NCBI RefSeq assembly: GCF_001705435.1
Contig: NZ_MDEN01000065.1
Span: 1 to 64,000 of the forward strand
Reading direction: 5' to 3'
Source: Pseudomonas graminis
GTDB taxonomy: Bacteria; Pseudomonadota; Gammaproteobacteria; Pseudomonadales; Pseudomonadaceae
Length of the DNA: 64,000 bases
Part shown: positions 1-7,939 of the stretch, one piece after another
How positions within the stretch are numbered: position 1 is the stretch's first letter
How the letters are laid out: every line of letters begins with the position of its first letter
Position numbers and translations under genes: made by a program
Notes under the pieces: generated by a model
The model's input: the letters and a program-made list of their open reading frames with translations, nothing else
What the model was told of the DNA's origin: nothing
Databases searched by the model: none

Positions 1-104
1 GGGCCCAACCGAGAGCAAGCACCCTTGGTTACTTGGGGTGCTTTTCCAAGTAACTCGCCGAAGGCGAAACAGTCTGCCCCCAGGCAGACGCCCTTGATCT
101 TCTC
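1..104 (+). repeat. Structured dispersed repeat, copy R1 (cut by window edge)
   Basis: This is the right-hand part of a repeat that recurs at 37285-37610, 42110-42285, 42471-42792, 54161-54462 and 54648-54948. It holds two overlapping, mutually exclusive hairpins: arms aagcaccc/gggtgctt at 17-43 and gttacttgg/ccaagtaac at 28-54. A further stem gtctgcc/ggcagac lies near 75-92. It ends in the cccttgatctt tail shared with the other copies. The left part lies outside the window. No coding function is supported. Confidence 0.85.
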
Positions 105-124
105 TCAGCCGCACCGCGCACTCC

Positions 125-171
125 GGGGACAGATTAATTTACGGTGAAGCGCTGTAAATAAATCAGTCCCC
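125..171. repeat. 47-bp palindromic element, copy 1
   Basis: The two ends are complementary (ggggac... / ...gtcccc), with inner arms around atttac/gtaaat and a central gcgct. An inverted copy at 42054-42100 has the same length and differs at 2 of 47 positions by eye. The sequence resembles the ggggacagattta-type ends often seen around REP-associated tyrosine transposases; that link is inference, and no transposase is present in the window. The stop codon of the neighbouring response regulator (163-165) lies inside it. Confidence 0.8.
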
Positions 172-909
172 TCCAAACCGATGCCGCGCCGGGTTCTTCA
201 GCCACAGTTGCAGTTCGGCCTCGGCCTGTTCCAGCGCGGTGCGGTTGAGCAGGCGGCGGAGCAGGGCGACGTTGACGGCGCGGGCGCGGAGGTTGAAGGC
301 GGTGCTGCGCTCACCCGCCGCATCGGGCTGATAGACGCCGAGCTTTTCGTACAGCTGCTGCAGCCGGTTCTGCACGCTGCGCAGCGACAGGTTGCGGCGG
401 GTGGCGATGGTGCGGTCGGTCAGGCCGAGGGCGATGTCCTGCAGCACCTCGTATTCGCCATCACTCAGCCCGGACAACTGATCGTGGGCCTTGAGCTGCA
501 CGCCGCGAATCTCGCGGTCGATCACGCACTGCTGCTCGATGAACAATCCCCGCAACGCCAGACGCAAGCGTTCTTCCGAAGCGGTCTTGAGGATGTAACC
601 GTAGGCCGCCCCCTGGGGCACGATTCGGGCGATCCCGCGCACGTAGGCCTCGTCGGAGTAATTCGACCAGAACAGAATCGACGTGTCCGGCTGCTGCCGC
701 CAAATGGTCTTGGCCGCTTCGACGCCGGTGCGGCAGGGCATCTGCAGGTCCATCACCACCGCGTCCACCGGGCTCTGACTAAACATTTGCTCGCCGATCC
801 GGCCGTCTTCGGCCTCCAGCAAGCGCGTGCATTCCGGCAGGGCCACTTCGATCACTTCGCGCAGGAACGCCCGGTGCACCGGGTCGTCTTCAATCAGCAG
901 GACTTGCAT
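163..909 (-). CDS. Response regulator, receiver + LuxR-type HTH
   Basis: Cytoplasmic DNA-binding response regulator of 248 aa. The receiver domain (residues 1-125) opens with QVLLIEDDP; the acidic pocket (D8/D9) and phospho-acceptor D54 in VVMDLQMP are present. A LuxR-type helix-turn-helix spans about residues 150-205 (LSDGEYEVLQ ... SVQNRLQQLYEKLGV). I chose the ATG at 909 because it begins the receiver fold and follows a GGAG motif; a start further upstream would add a tail with no counterpart in the family. It overlaps the upstream histidine kinase gene by 16 nt, so the two are co-transcribed and probably coupled. The last residues (GGD) and the stop codon are encoded by the 47-bp palindromic element, so the native C-terminus may have been replaced. 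The target is unknown; the divergent sugar ABC operon is the obvious candidate (inference). Confidence 0.85.
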   Translation of the reverse strand: MQVLLIEDDPVHRAFLREVIEVALPECTRLLEAEDGRIGEQMFSQSPVDAVVMDLQMPCRTGVEAAKTIWRQQPDTSILFWSNYSDEAYVRGIARIVPQGAAYGYILKTASEERLRLALRGLFIEQQCVIDREIRGVQLKAHDQLSGLSDGEYEVLQDIALGLTDRTIATRRNLSLRSVQNRLQQLYEKLGVYQPDAAGERSTAFNLRARAVNVALLRRLLNRTALEQAEAELQLWLKNPARHRFGGD

Positions 910-2192
910 GGCGTCTCCGTTAAAAACGCAGGCGCGCAAACAGCTGCCGCCTCATCAACGATGGCGAGATCAGCCAGCGGCAGGCACACCCTTACCCGGG
1001 TGCCTCGCCCGTCGGGCCCGCGTTCGATAAACAACTGCGCCGCCATCAGTTGCGCGCGCACCTGCATGTTCTGAATGCCGCCGCTTTTGAAACCACTGCC
1101 CACGTCCAACCCAAGGCCGTCATCGTCAATCGTCAGTTGCAACAGGCTGCCTGTGTGGCTGATGTGGATGACGATACTGCCCGGCATCGCGTGCCTGATC
1201 GCGTTATTCACCGCTTCCTGAATGATGCGGAACACCGCGACTTTCACCGACTCCGGCAAGCGGTCGCCCATGCCGTCGGTGCTGTCCTGCAGGCGCGTTT
1301 CGATGCTCAGGCCGCTGTCGCGCACGCTGCGCCGCAACAGGTCTTCAACGCCTTCTTCAAAGCCGAACAGCTGCAGCACCGTCGGCTTGACCGCATCAAT
1401 GAGCTGTCGCAGCTCCTGCATGCTGTCCTTGAGGGCCCGGGCAATCCCGCGCAAGTCCTCGCCCGGCACGCTGGGCAGGGTTTGCAGGCGGGCGATGCGC
1501 CGGTGCAGGCGGGTCATGTCGGCGAGGGTCTGGTCATGCAAGTCCATGCCCACCCGCTGCCGTTCGCGCTCCAGCTCTTCGGTCAGACGCAGCGCGCCCT
1601 GGCGCAGACCTTCCTCCCGCGCACGCACTTGGGCTTCGGCGATTGCCAGTTGCTTGGCCTGCTCGGTCTGGCGCAGGGCGTACACGTAGGAGGCCAGGAG
1701 ATCGGCGACGTGCTGGGTGTGGCGCACGTCGTCCAGGGTGTAGAAATGCTCGGTGTGTTTCGAGCAGCTCAGCGCGCCGATGATTTCGCCCCGCGCGCGC
1801 AGAGGCACGTGCAAGCGGCTGCGCAGGCGGGCGTCGAAAATCGGGTGGTTGACGGCGCCGGGGAAGGCGAAGCGTGCGTCGTTCATGGCGTCGTGGGTCA
1901 ACAGAAACGCCTGCTCGCCCAACAGCACGGCGCGGATCGGACTGGTGTGCACGGGCATCGGCTGGGCGACATCGCCCCATAGCGTGTGCACGCCGCTTTC
2001 ATAGGTGATGTGCTCGCGGCCATTGAGCACGAACAGGCACACGTCGAGGTGGTCGTGGGGCAGAATCGGGCTGATTTCCCGAGAGACGGCGTCGATCATC
2101 GACTGGAAATCCAGCTGACCGGCGAGGGCGCGGGAAATACCGAGAAAATGATGCAGCACGTCTTCGGCAAGGGTGTGCGGTCGCTGTGCCAT
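894..2192 (-). CDS. GAF-domain sensor histidine kinase (HisKA_3 type)
   Basis: Soluble sensor kinase of 432 aa that should phosphorylate the overlapping response regulator. An N-terminal GAF-like sensory domain covers about residues 15-180, followed by a coiled-coil linker rich in E/R/Q. The dimerisation segment reads RQRVGMDLHDQTLADM, with the phospho-accepting His near residue 225. The ATPase domain has the N box (QEAVNNAIRHA) and G1 box (DDDGLGL), then GRGTRVRVCLPL. No membrane segment is visible, so the signal is probably intracellular. I chose ATG at 2192 (MAQRPH), which follows AGGTTGGAG; an upstream GTG at 2228 is open but has no clear ribosome site. The gene is divergent from the sugar ABC operon beginning at 2454. 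Confidence 0.85.
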   Translation of the reverse strand: MAQRPHTLAEDVLHHFLGISRALAGQLDFQSMIDAVSREISPILPHDHLDVCLFVLNGREHITYESGVHTLWGDVAQPMPVHTSPIRAVLLGEQAFLLTHDAMNDARFAFPGAVNHPIFDARLRSRLHVPLRARGEIIGALSCSKHTEHFYTLDDVRHTQHVADLLASYVYALRQTEQAKQLAIAEAQVRAREEGLRQGALRLTEELERERQRVGMDLHDQTLADMTRLHRRIARLQTLPSVPGEDLRGIARALKDSMQELRQLIDAVKPTVLQLFGFEEGVEDLLRRSVRDSGLSIETRLQDSTDGMGDRLPESVKVAVFRIIQEAVNNAIRHAMPGSIVIHISHTGSLLQLTIDDDGLGLDVGSGFKSGGIQNMQVRAQLMAAQLFIERGPDGRGTRVRVCLPLADLAIVDEAAAVCAPAFLTETPCKSC

Positions 2193-2432
2193 GGGCTCCA
2201 ACCTGTTTTTATTGTCTGGATAGAACACTTTTTGTAAACGAACAGGGATGCAGTCCGGGCATTATGGCCCCTGTGCAGCAAAAAGAACGCTGGATCCTGC
2301 AGGTCGCTTGCGGGATCCCGCATCAGGTCTGCACGATTGACCACTGACGCTCTTCACCGGCCAGTGCAGACTCGCCGCGTACTGTTCGTAATAAGGTGCG
2401 ACCGACGCCGTCGGCCACCCTGCAGCCCCCAT

Positions 2433-2443
2433 AAAAATAACAA
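2433..2443 (+). promoter_or_regulatory. Candidate Hfq/Crc CA motif in SBP leader
   Basis: The leader reads AAaAAtAAcAA directly before the AAGGG ribosome site of the sugar-binding protein gene. AANAANAA repeats at this place are the known target of Hfq with Crc in Pseudomonas catabolite repression. The match is seen; regulation is inferred. Confidence 0.5.
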
Positions 2444-2453
2444 GGGTTCAACT

Positions 2454-3494
2454 ATGAAAAGTCGTCGTCATCCGCTACGCCGTTCATTGCTGTGTGCCGC
2501 ACTGGCTGTGGCGCCCCTGATGGCTCTGCCCGTCGCCTCCCACGCCGATACGGCCGACAAGAAGATCGCGCTCTCCAACAACTACGCCGGCAACTCCTGG
2601 CGCCAACTGATGCTCGCCAGCTGGCAGCAGACCACCGACAAAGCCGTCAAGGATGGCCTGATCGCGTCGGCTGACAGTTTCACCACGGCGGAAAACCAGG
2701 CCACCGAGCAGGCCGCGCAAATCCAGAACCTGATCCTTCAGGGTTATGACGCCATCGTCATCAATGCCTCGTCGCCAACGGCCCTCAACGGCGCGGTGAA
2801 GCAGGCCTGTGACGCCGGGATCATTGTCGTGTCCTTCGACGGCACCGTTTCCGAACCCTGCGCGTACCGCATCTCCATGGACTTCAAGCAGACCGGCATC
2901 GAGCAGATGGACTACCTCGCCGGGCGCTTCCCCCAGGGCGCCAATGTGCTGGAAGTGCGCGGGCTGGCCGGCGTGTCGGTGGACGAGCGCATTCACTCCG
3001 GCATCACCGCCGGCGCGCAGAAACACCCGAACCTGAGAGTGGTCGGCGAGGTGAACGGCAACTGGTCACCGACCGTGGCGCAGAAAGCCGTTTCCGGCGT
3101 GCTGCCCAGCCTGCCGAAAGTCGACGCCGTGGTGACCCAGGGCGGCGAAGGCGTCGGCATTGCCCAGGCCTTTGTCGCGGCAGGCCGTCCGTTGCCGGCG
3201 ATCATCTTTGGCAACCGCGAAGAAGAGCTGAGCTGGTGGAAAAAGCAAAGCGACACCCAGGGCTATCAGAGCTTCTCCATCAGCAGCGGACCGAGTATTT
3301 CCAGCCTGGCGTTCTATGTCGCGCAGCAGTTGCTCGACGGCAAGCAGATGCCCCATGACCTGTTGTCGCCTGCGGTCACCGTCACCCAGCAGACCCTCGA
3401 CGCCAGCCTGAAGGACCTGCCCAAGGGCGGGATCGTCAGCGAGACCTACAGCGTCGACGACGTCGCCAGGCTCAAGCCCGCCGCGTCCCAGTGA
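2454..3494 (+). CDS. Sugar ABC transporter, periplasmic binding protein
   Basis: Ribose-type (Peripla_BP_4) solute-binding protein of 346 aa. A Sec signal peptide is clear: basic MKSRRHPLRR, hydrophobic core, cleavage near SHADTADK. The mature part reads KIALSNNYAGNSWRQ, then alternates Rossmann-like strands (YDAIVINASSP, GIIVVSFDGT, VDAVVTQGGEG), as in the RbsB/AraF class. I chose ATG at 2454 because it starts the signal peptide and follows AAGGG; an open extension upstream lacks these features. It is the first gene of a tight operon: binding protein, ATPase, two permeases, SMP-30 lactonase. The exact sugar cannot be read from the sequence; a pentose or other aldose is likely given the lactonase. 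Confidence 0.9.
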   Translation: MKSRRHPLRRSLLCAALAVAPLMALPVASHADTADKKIALSNNYAGNSWRQLMLASWQQTTDKAVKDGLIASADSFTTAENQATEQAAQIQNLILQGYDAIVINASSPTALNGAVKQACDAGIIVVSFDGTVSEPCAYRISMDFKQTGIEQMDYLAGRFPQGANVLEVRGLAGVSVDERIHSGITAGAQKHPNLRVVGEVNGNWSPTVAQKAVSGVLPSLPKVDAVVTQGGEGVGIAQAFVAAGRPLPAIIFGNREEELSWWKKQSDTQGYQSFSISSGPSISSLAFYVAQQLLDGKQMPHDLLSPAVTVTQQTLDASLKDLPKGGIVSETYSVDDVARLKPAASQ

Positions 3495-3567
3495 GCTTTC
3501 CCCTGTGAGCCTGTCCATGTAAGCAAAGCAGGCCGCGCTGCCTGCGGCCCGCCAAGGAATTCCGACC

Positions 3568-5025
3568 ATGAACGCAAATGGACCTGTGCGGGTGGCCTTC
3601 GCGGGCGCCGGCAAATCGTTCGGCGCCGTGCGCGCCCTGAGTGACGTCGACCTGAGCGTGCGCGCCGGCGAATGCCTGGGCCTGATCGGCCATAACGGCG
3701 CGGGCAAGTCGACCCTGATGCAAGTGCTCGCCGGTACCCTGGCCGCCGACTGCGGCCAACTGTTAATCGAAGGCCGCGACCTGCGCGAAGGCTATTCGGT
3801 GCAAGTGGCGCGGCAGCACGGCATTCGCTGCGTGTTTCAGGAGCTGTCGCTGTGCCCGAACCTCAACGTGGCTGAGAACACCCGGCTGATGTCACCGGCC
3901 CTGCGCGGCTTCGGCTGGCGGCGTCGGGCCGGTGCGCTGATCGAAGCCATGCTGGAGCAGATTTTCCCCGGCCACGGCATCGAAGCCGATGACATCGTCG
4001 CTGACCTGTCCATCGGCAAGCGGCAGATGGTGGAGATCGCCCGGGCGTTCATCAATGTCGATGAGCGCCTGGATCTGATCATCCTCGACGAACCCACCTC
4101 ATCCCTCGACGCCCGTGTCGCCGAGCAGCTGTTGCGCCATGTGCGGCGGTTCGTCGAGGGCGGCGGCAGCATCGTGCTGATCAGTCACATCCTCGGCGAA
4201 ATGCTCGGCACCTGTGACCGCATCGCGGTGATGCGTGACGGCAGAATCGTCGAAACCCGTGCGGCCCGAGACTTCACCCATGATTCGCTGGTGGAAGTCA
4301 TGGGCGGCACGGCCCGCGAACAGCAGCAGGCAGTACAAGCTTTCGCCTCCCGACGTGAGCAGGGCATTCCCCGCGTGCAACAGCGCCCGGCGCGTCAGGC
4401 CGATGGCCGCTCGGTGCAGGCGTTTGCCGGCGAGATCGTCGGCCTGTCCGGGCTGGCCGGGCATGGCCAGAGCCAGTTACTGACCCAGGTGCTGCGCGAC
4501 TGCGTCAAGCACGGTACCGGCGCCAGTTTCGTCGCCGGCGACCGCCAGACCGACGGCGTGTTTGCGCTGTGGTCCATCGGCGAAAACATCACCATCGGCT
4601 CACTCAACCAGCTCAAGCGCGGCGTGCTGCTGGACCCCGATGCCGAGCAAACCATGGCCGACGACTGGATGAAGCGCATGGGCATCCGCACCCCTGACAT
4701 GCGCAATCCGATCCTGTCGCTGTCCGGCGGTAACCAGCAAAAAGCGTTGTTTGCCCGGGCCCTGGCGTCCGACAGCCAGATCATCCTGATGGACGACCCC
4801 ATGCGCGGCGTCGACGTCGGCACCAAGCGCGAGGTGTATTCGATTCTGATGGAGGAGGCGGCCCGCGGCCGTTCGTTCATTTGGTACACCACCGAGCTGG
4901 AAGAGCTGACCTATTGCGACCACGTGTATGTCTTCCGCGACGGCCAGGCCGTGCTCGACATGCCGCGCAGTGAATTGAGCGAGGAGCGCATCCTGCGCAG
5001 CTCCTTCGCCGAGGAAACCCCATGA
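3568..5025 (+). CDS. Sugar ABC transporter ATP-binding protein (RbsA type)
   Basis: Double ATPase of 485 aa on the cytoplasmic face of the importer. The first domain has Walker A GHNGAGKST (about residues 33-41), the signature LSIGKRQMVEIARA and Walker B IILDEPTSSLD. The second has a degenerate Walker A (GLAGHGQSQLL), a normal signature LSGGNQQKALFARAL and DDPMRGVDVGTK in place of Walker B. That asymmetry is usual for RbsA/AraG/XylG proteins, where only the first site hydrolyses ATP efficiently. The length is near the usual ~500. The start is 73 nt after the binding-protein stop, and its stop overlaps the next start (ATGA). Confidence 0.92.
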   Translation: MNANGPVRVAFAGAGKSFGAVRALSDVDLSVRAGECLGLIGHNGAGKSTLMQVLAGTLAADCGQLLIEGRDLREGYSVQVARQHGIRCVFQELSLCPNLNVAENTRLMSPALRGFGWRRRAGALIEAMLEQIFPGHGIEADDIVADLSIGKRQMVEIARAFINVDERLDLIILDEPTSSLDARVAEQLLRHVRRFVEGGGSIVLISHILGEMLGTCDRIAVMRDGRIVETRAARDFTHDSLVEVMGGTAREQQQAVQAFASRREQGIPRVQQRPARQADGRSVQAFAGEIVGLSGLAGHGQSQLLTQVLRDCVKHGTGASFVAGDRQTDGVFALWSIGENITIGSLNQLKRGVLLDPDAEQTMADDWMKRMGIRTPDMRNPILSLSGGNQQKALFARALASDSQIILMDDPMRGVDVGTKREVYSILMEEAARGRSFIWYTTELEELTYCDHVYVFRDGQAVLDMPRSELSEERILRSSFAEETP

Positions 5026-6011
5026 ATGCCCCATTGAATTCCGTTGCCCGCGCCCCCGTCGCGACGCGCAACAACGCCGCGCGCCGTGCCCGCATGCTCC
5101 GCGCCGCCTTGCCGGCGGTGTCGCTGGTGGTGTTGCTGGCGACCATCTTCATCATGCAGCCCCGGGCCATGAGCTACATGGGCCTGAACCTGATGCTCAA
5201 CCTGGCGGTGCCGATCGCCCTGGCAACCATCGCGCAGATGCTGATCATCAGCGTCAACGACCTCGACCTGTCCATGGGCAGTTTCATCAGCTTCGTCGCC
5301 TGCGTGGCGGTGACGCTACTCGATCAGCACCCGTTCCTCGGCTGGCTGGCGCTGGCCGGGTGCGTGGGCGTGTACGCCTTGCTCGGCGCGCTGATCCACA
5401 GCCGCAACCTGCCGTCGATTGTCGTCACCCTGGGCATGTCGTTCATCTGGGTCGGCGGCGCGATTCTGCTGCTGCCGTCGCCCGGCGGCACGGCGCCGCA
5501 ATGGCTGCAGGCGCTGGTGCGGATCAAGCCGCCGCTGATTCCGCTGGCGATCATCGTCTGCATTGTGCTCGGGCTGGCGATGCACTTTTTCCTGATGCGC
5601 TCCACGGTCGGCGTGGTGCTGCGCGGCGCCGGCGGCAATCCGCTGGCGATCGCCAAGGCCGGCTGGTCGCTGCTTCGCATCAAAGTGGCGATGTACGCCA
5701 TGGCCGGTGGCTTCGGCGTGCTCTCGGGGCTGTTTCTGGTGGGGCTGACCACCTCGGCCGACGCCAACGTCGCCCTGCGTTACACCCTGTTGTCCATCGC
5801 CGGAGTGATTCTTGGCGGCGGCGAATTCGTTGGCGGGCGCGTGTCACCCATGGGCGCTGTGCTCGGCGCGCTGACCCTGGTGCTGGCCGGTTCGCTGCTG
5901 TCGTTCATCCGCATCTCGCCTGACTGGCAGATCGGCGCCCAGGGCGCGATTCTGATTTTCGTGCTGGCGCTGCGTGCGGCGGTCAATCGTCTGGAGGTAC
6001 GTCCGCTATGA
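5022..6011 (+). CDS. Sugar ABC transporter permease 1
   Basis: Inner-membrane permease of 329 aa, RbsC/AraH family (BPD_transp_2). About eight to ten hydrophobic helices follow a basic N-terminal tail (about residues 1-30). Family landmarks are NDLDLSMGSFISFVACVAV early and the cytoplasmic loop GVVLRGAGGNPLAIAKAGW near the middle, where EAA-like contacts with the ATPase occur, then GGGEFVGGRVSPMGAVLGAL. It starts within the stop of the ATPase gene (ATGA) and ends in the same kind of overlap with the second permease, so the three are translationally coupled. It probably forms a heterodimer with the next gene product. Confidence 0.92.
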   Translation: MNAPLNSVARAPVATRNNAARRARMLRAALPAVSLVVLLATIFIMQPRAMSYMGLNLMLNLAVPIALATIAQMLIISVNDLDLSMGSFISFVACVAVTLLDQHPFLGWLALAGCVGVYALLGALIHSRNLPSIVVTLGMSFIWVGGAILLLPSPGGTAPQWLQALVRIKPPLIPLAIIVCIVLGLAMHFFLMRSTVGVVLRGAGGNPLAIAKAGWSLLRIKVAMYAMAGGFGVLSGLFLVGLTTSADANVALRYTLLSIAGVILGGGEFVGGRVSPMGAVLGALTLVLAGSLLSFIRISPDWQIGAQGAILIFVLALRAAVNRLEVRPL

Positions 6012-6964
6012 GCACTTCATCCCTTGCAGCGCTGCGCGGCAAGCCGTGGCTCTGGTCATTTCTCGCGGCGTTATTGATCTGGGTGGCGACCCTGGTGTTC
6101 ACCGGCGGGCAGGGCGCAGGCGCTTTGCTGTCTGGCGCGCTAGCGTTCTCGACGTTCTTCGCAATTGTCGGCATCGGCCAGATGTTCGTCATCAGCACCG
6201 GGCCGGGCAACATCGACCTGTCGATCCCGGCCAACATCGCCCTCAGCGGCGCGCTGGGCATGAAACTGATGGACGGCCAGGACGCCAACATCTGGCTGGG
6301 CGTGATCGGCGTGCTGGGCATCGGCGTGCTGGTGGGTTGTGGCAATTTCGCGTTGATCCGCCTGCTGCGCATTCCGCCGATCATCGCGACCCTGTCGGCG
6401 AGTTTCATCTTGCAGTCCCTGGCCATTGCCTATGGGCGCAGCGTGCGGGTGCCGCCGCCGGAAGGGTTCTACACCTTCGCCACGGGCCGCGTGTTCGGCG
6501 TGCCGTATCTCGCCATTGTGGTGATCGCCGTGGCGGTGCTCATGGGGTACGTGCTGACCCGCACCCGTTACGGCCGTTCGGTGCTGGCCATCGGGCAGAA
6601 CGCCCGCGCCGCTGAACTGGCGGGGATTCGGGTCGGCCGCATGCGCTTCGCCACCTACGTGCTCTGCGCGGTGTTCGGCAGCTTGTGCGGCCTGACCCTG
6701 GCCGGGTTTTCCGGGGGCGCGTCGCTGGGCATGGGCGAGGAATACCTGCTGGCGTCCATCGCCGTGGTGGTGATCGGCGGGACCTCGGTGGCCGGCGGGT
6801 TTTCCAACGTGCCGGGCATCTGGGGCGCGTCGCTGTTTCTCTACCTGCTGGTGAGCATGCTCAACACCTTCGGCGCCAGTGCCGGGGTGCGGCTGATCCT
6901 CACCGGCCTGATCATCATTGCGGTGATTACCGCTGTCAGCGGACGCAAAAATGCCCGCGCCTGA
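6008..6964 (+). CDS. Sugar ABC transporter permease 2
   Basis: Second RbsC-type inner-membrane permease, 318 aa. It shares the family pattern with its neighbour: GPGNIDLSIPANIALSGALG early, RTRYGRSVLAIGQNARAAELAGI in the coupling loop and GGTSVAGGFSNVPGIWGASL late. Two different permeases beside one double ATPase imply a heterodimeric channel. The start overlaps the previous stop by 4 nt. The stop is 16 nt before the lactonase start. Confidence 0.92.
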   Translation: MSTSSLAALRGKPWLWSFLAALLIWVATLVFTGGQGAGALLSGALAFSTFFAIVGIGQMFVISTGPGNIDLSIPANIALSGALGMKLMDGQDANIWLGVIGVLGIGVLVGCGNFALIRLLRIPPIIATLSASFILQSLAIAYGRSVRVPPPEGFYTFATGRVFGVPYLAIVVIAVAVLMGYVLTRTRYGRSVLAIGQNARAAELAGIRVGRMRFATYVLCAVFGSLCGLTLAGFSGGASLGMGEEYLLASIAVVVIGGTSVAGGFSNVPGIWGASLFLYLLVSMLNTFGASAGVRLILTGLIIIAVITAVSGRKNARA

Positions 6965-6980
6965 ATTAAGGATCGACCCC

Positions 6981-7892
6981 GTGTCCGACGACCTCTACGA
7001 ATGCCATGACAAGCGTTTCCATCGCCTGATTCTGCCCAACACCCAGCTCGAACGCCTGTACGAACAATGCCGCTGGGCCGAAGGGCCGGTCTGGTTCAAC
7101 GACGGCGGGTACTTGCTGTGGAGCGACATCCCCAACCAGCGCATGCTGCGCTGGACCCCGGAGCAGGGGGTGTCGACCTTCCGCACCCCGTCGAACTTTG
7201 CCAACGGCAACACCCGCGACCTGCTGGGCCGGCTGATTACCTGCGAGCACGGCACCCGCAGCGTCACCCGCACCGAACCGGACGGGTCGATCACGGTGCT
7301 GGCCGAGCGATTCGAAGGTAAGCGTCTGAACTCGCCGAATGACGTGGTGGTGCATCGCGATGGCGCGGTGTGGTTCACCGATCCCAGCTACGGCATCCTC
7401 ACCGATTACGAGGGCTATCAGGCCGAAGAGGAGCAGCCGGGCCGCCATGTGTATCGCATCGACCCGGACAGCGGCGAGATCGCCTGCATGGCCAATGATT
7501 TCGTGCAGCCCAACGGCCTGGCCTTCTCCCCGGATGGGCAGACCCTGTACATCGCCGATTCCGGTCGCTCCCACGACCCCGATGGCCCCCACCACATCCG
7601 CGCGTTCGAGGTGATCAATGGGCGCGAGCTGGGGCAGTCGAGGGTTTTTGCGGTGATTGAGCCGGGCGTGCCGGACGGCATGCGCGTGGATGTGCAGGGC
7701 AATGTCTGGACCAGTGCCGGCGACGGCGTTCAGTGCTTCGCCGCCGACGGGACATTACTGGGCAAGATCCGCCTGCCGGAGAAGGTCGCCAACCTGACCT
7801 TCGGCGGCCCGCGCCGTAACCGCCTGTTCATCACCGCCAATACGTCGTTGTATTCGGTGTACGTAGCGGTGGCGGGGGCCCAGATGCCTTGA
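6981..7892 (+). CDS. SMP-30/gluconolactonase family protein
   Basis: Cytoplasmic six-bladed beta-propeller of 303 aa, probably a sugar lactonase that opens an aldonolactone formed from the imported sugar. Metal-site regions of the family are visible: WAEGPVW near residue 25, RLNSPNDVVVH near the middle, and TLYIADSG later, supplying the Glu, Asn and Asp ligands. I chose the GTG at 6981 because AAGGA lies 8 nt upstream; an ATG at 6951 would overlap the permease and add a sequence without family support. The position at the end of the ABC operon suggests the substrate is the same sugar. Substrate identity is not determinable here. Confidence 0.85.
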   Translation: MSDDLYECHDKRFHRLILPNTQLERLYEQCRWAEGPVWFNDGGYLLWSDIPNQRMLRWTPEQGVSTFRTPSNFANGNTRDLLGRLITCEHGTRSVTRTEPDGSITVLAERFEGKRLNSPNDVVVHRDGAVWFTDPSYGILTDYEGYQAEEEQPGRHVYRIDPDSGEIACMANDFVQPNGLAFSPDGQTLYIADSGRSHDPDGPHHIRAFEVINGRELGQSRVFAVIEPGVPDGMRVDVQGNVWTSAGDGVQCFAADGTLLGKIRLPEKVANLTFGGPRRNRLFITANTSLYSVYVAVAGAQMP

Positions 7893-7939
7893 GCGATGAC
7901 AGGGCAAGGCGCGCGGGATTTCCGCCGCGCCCCCAGTTC

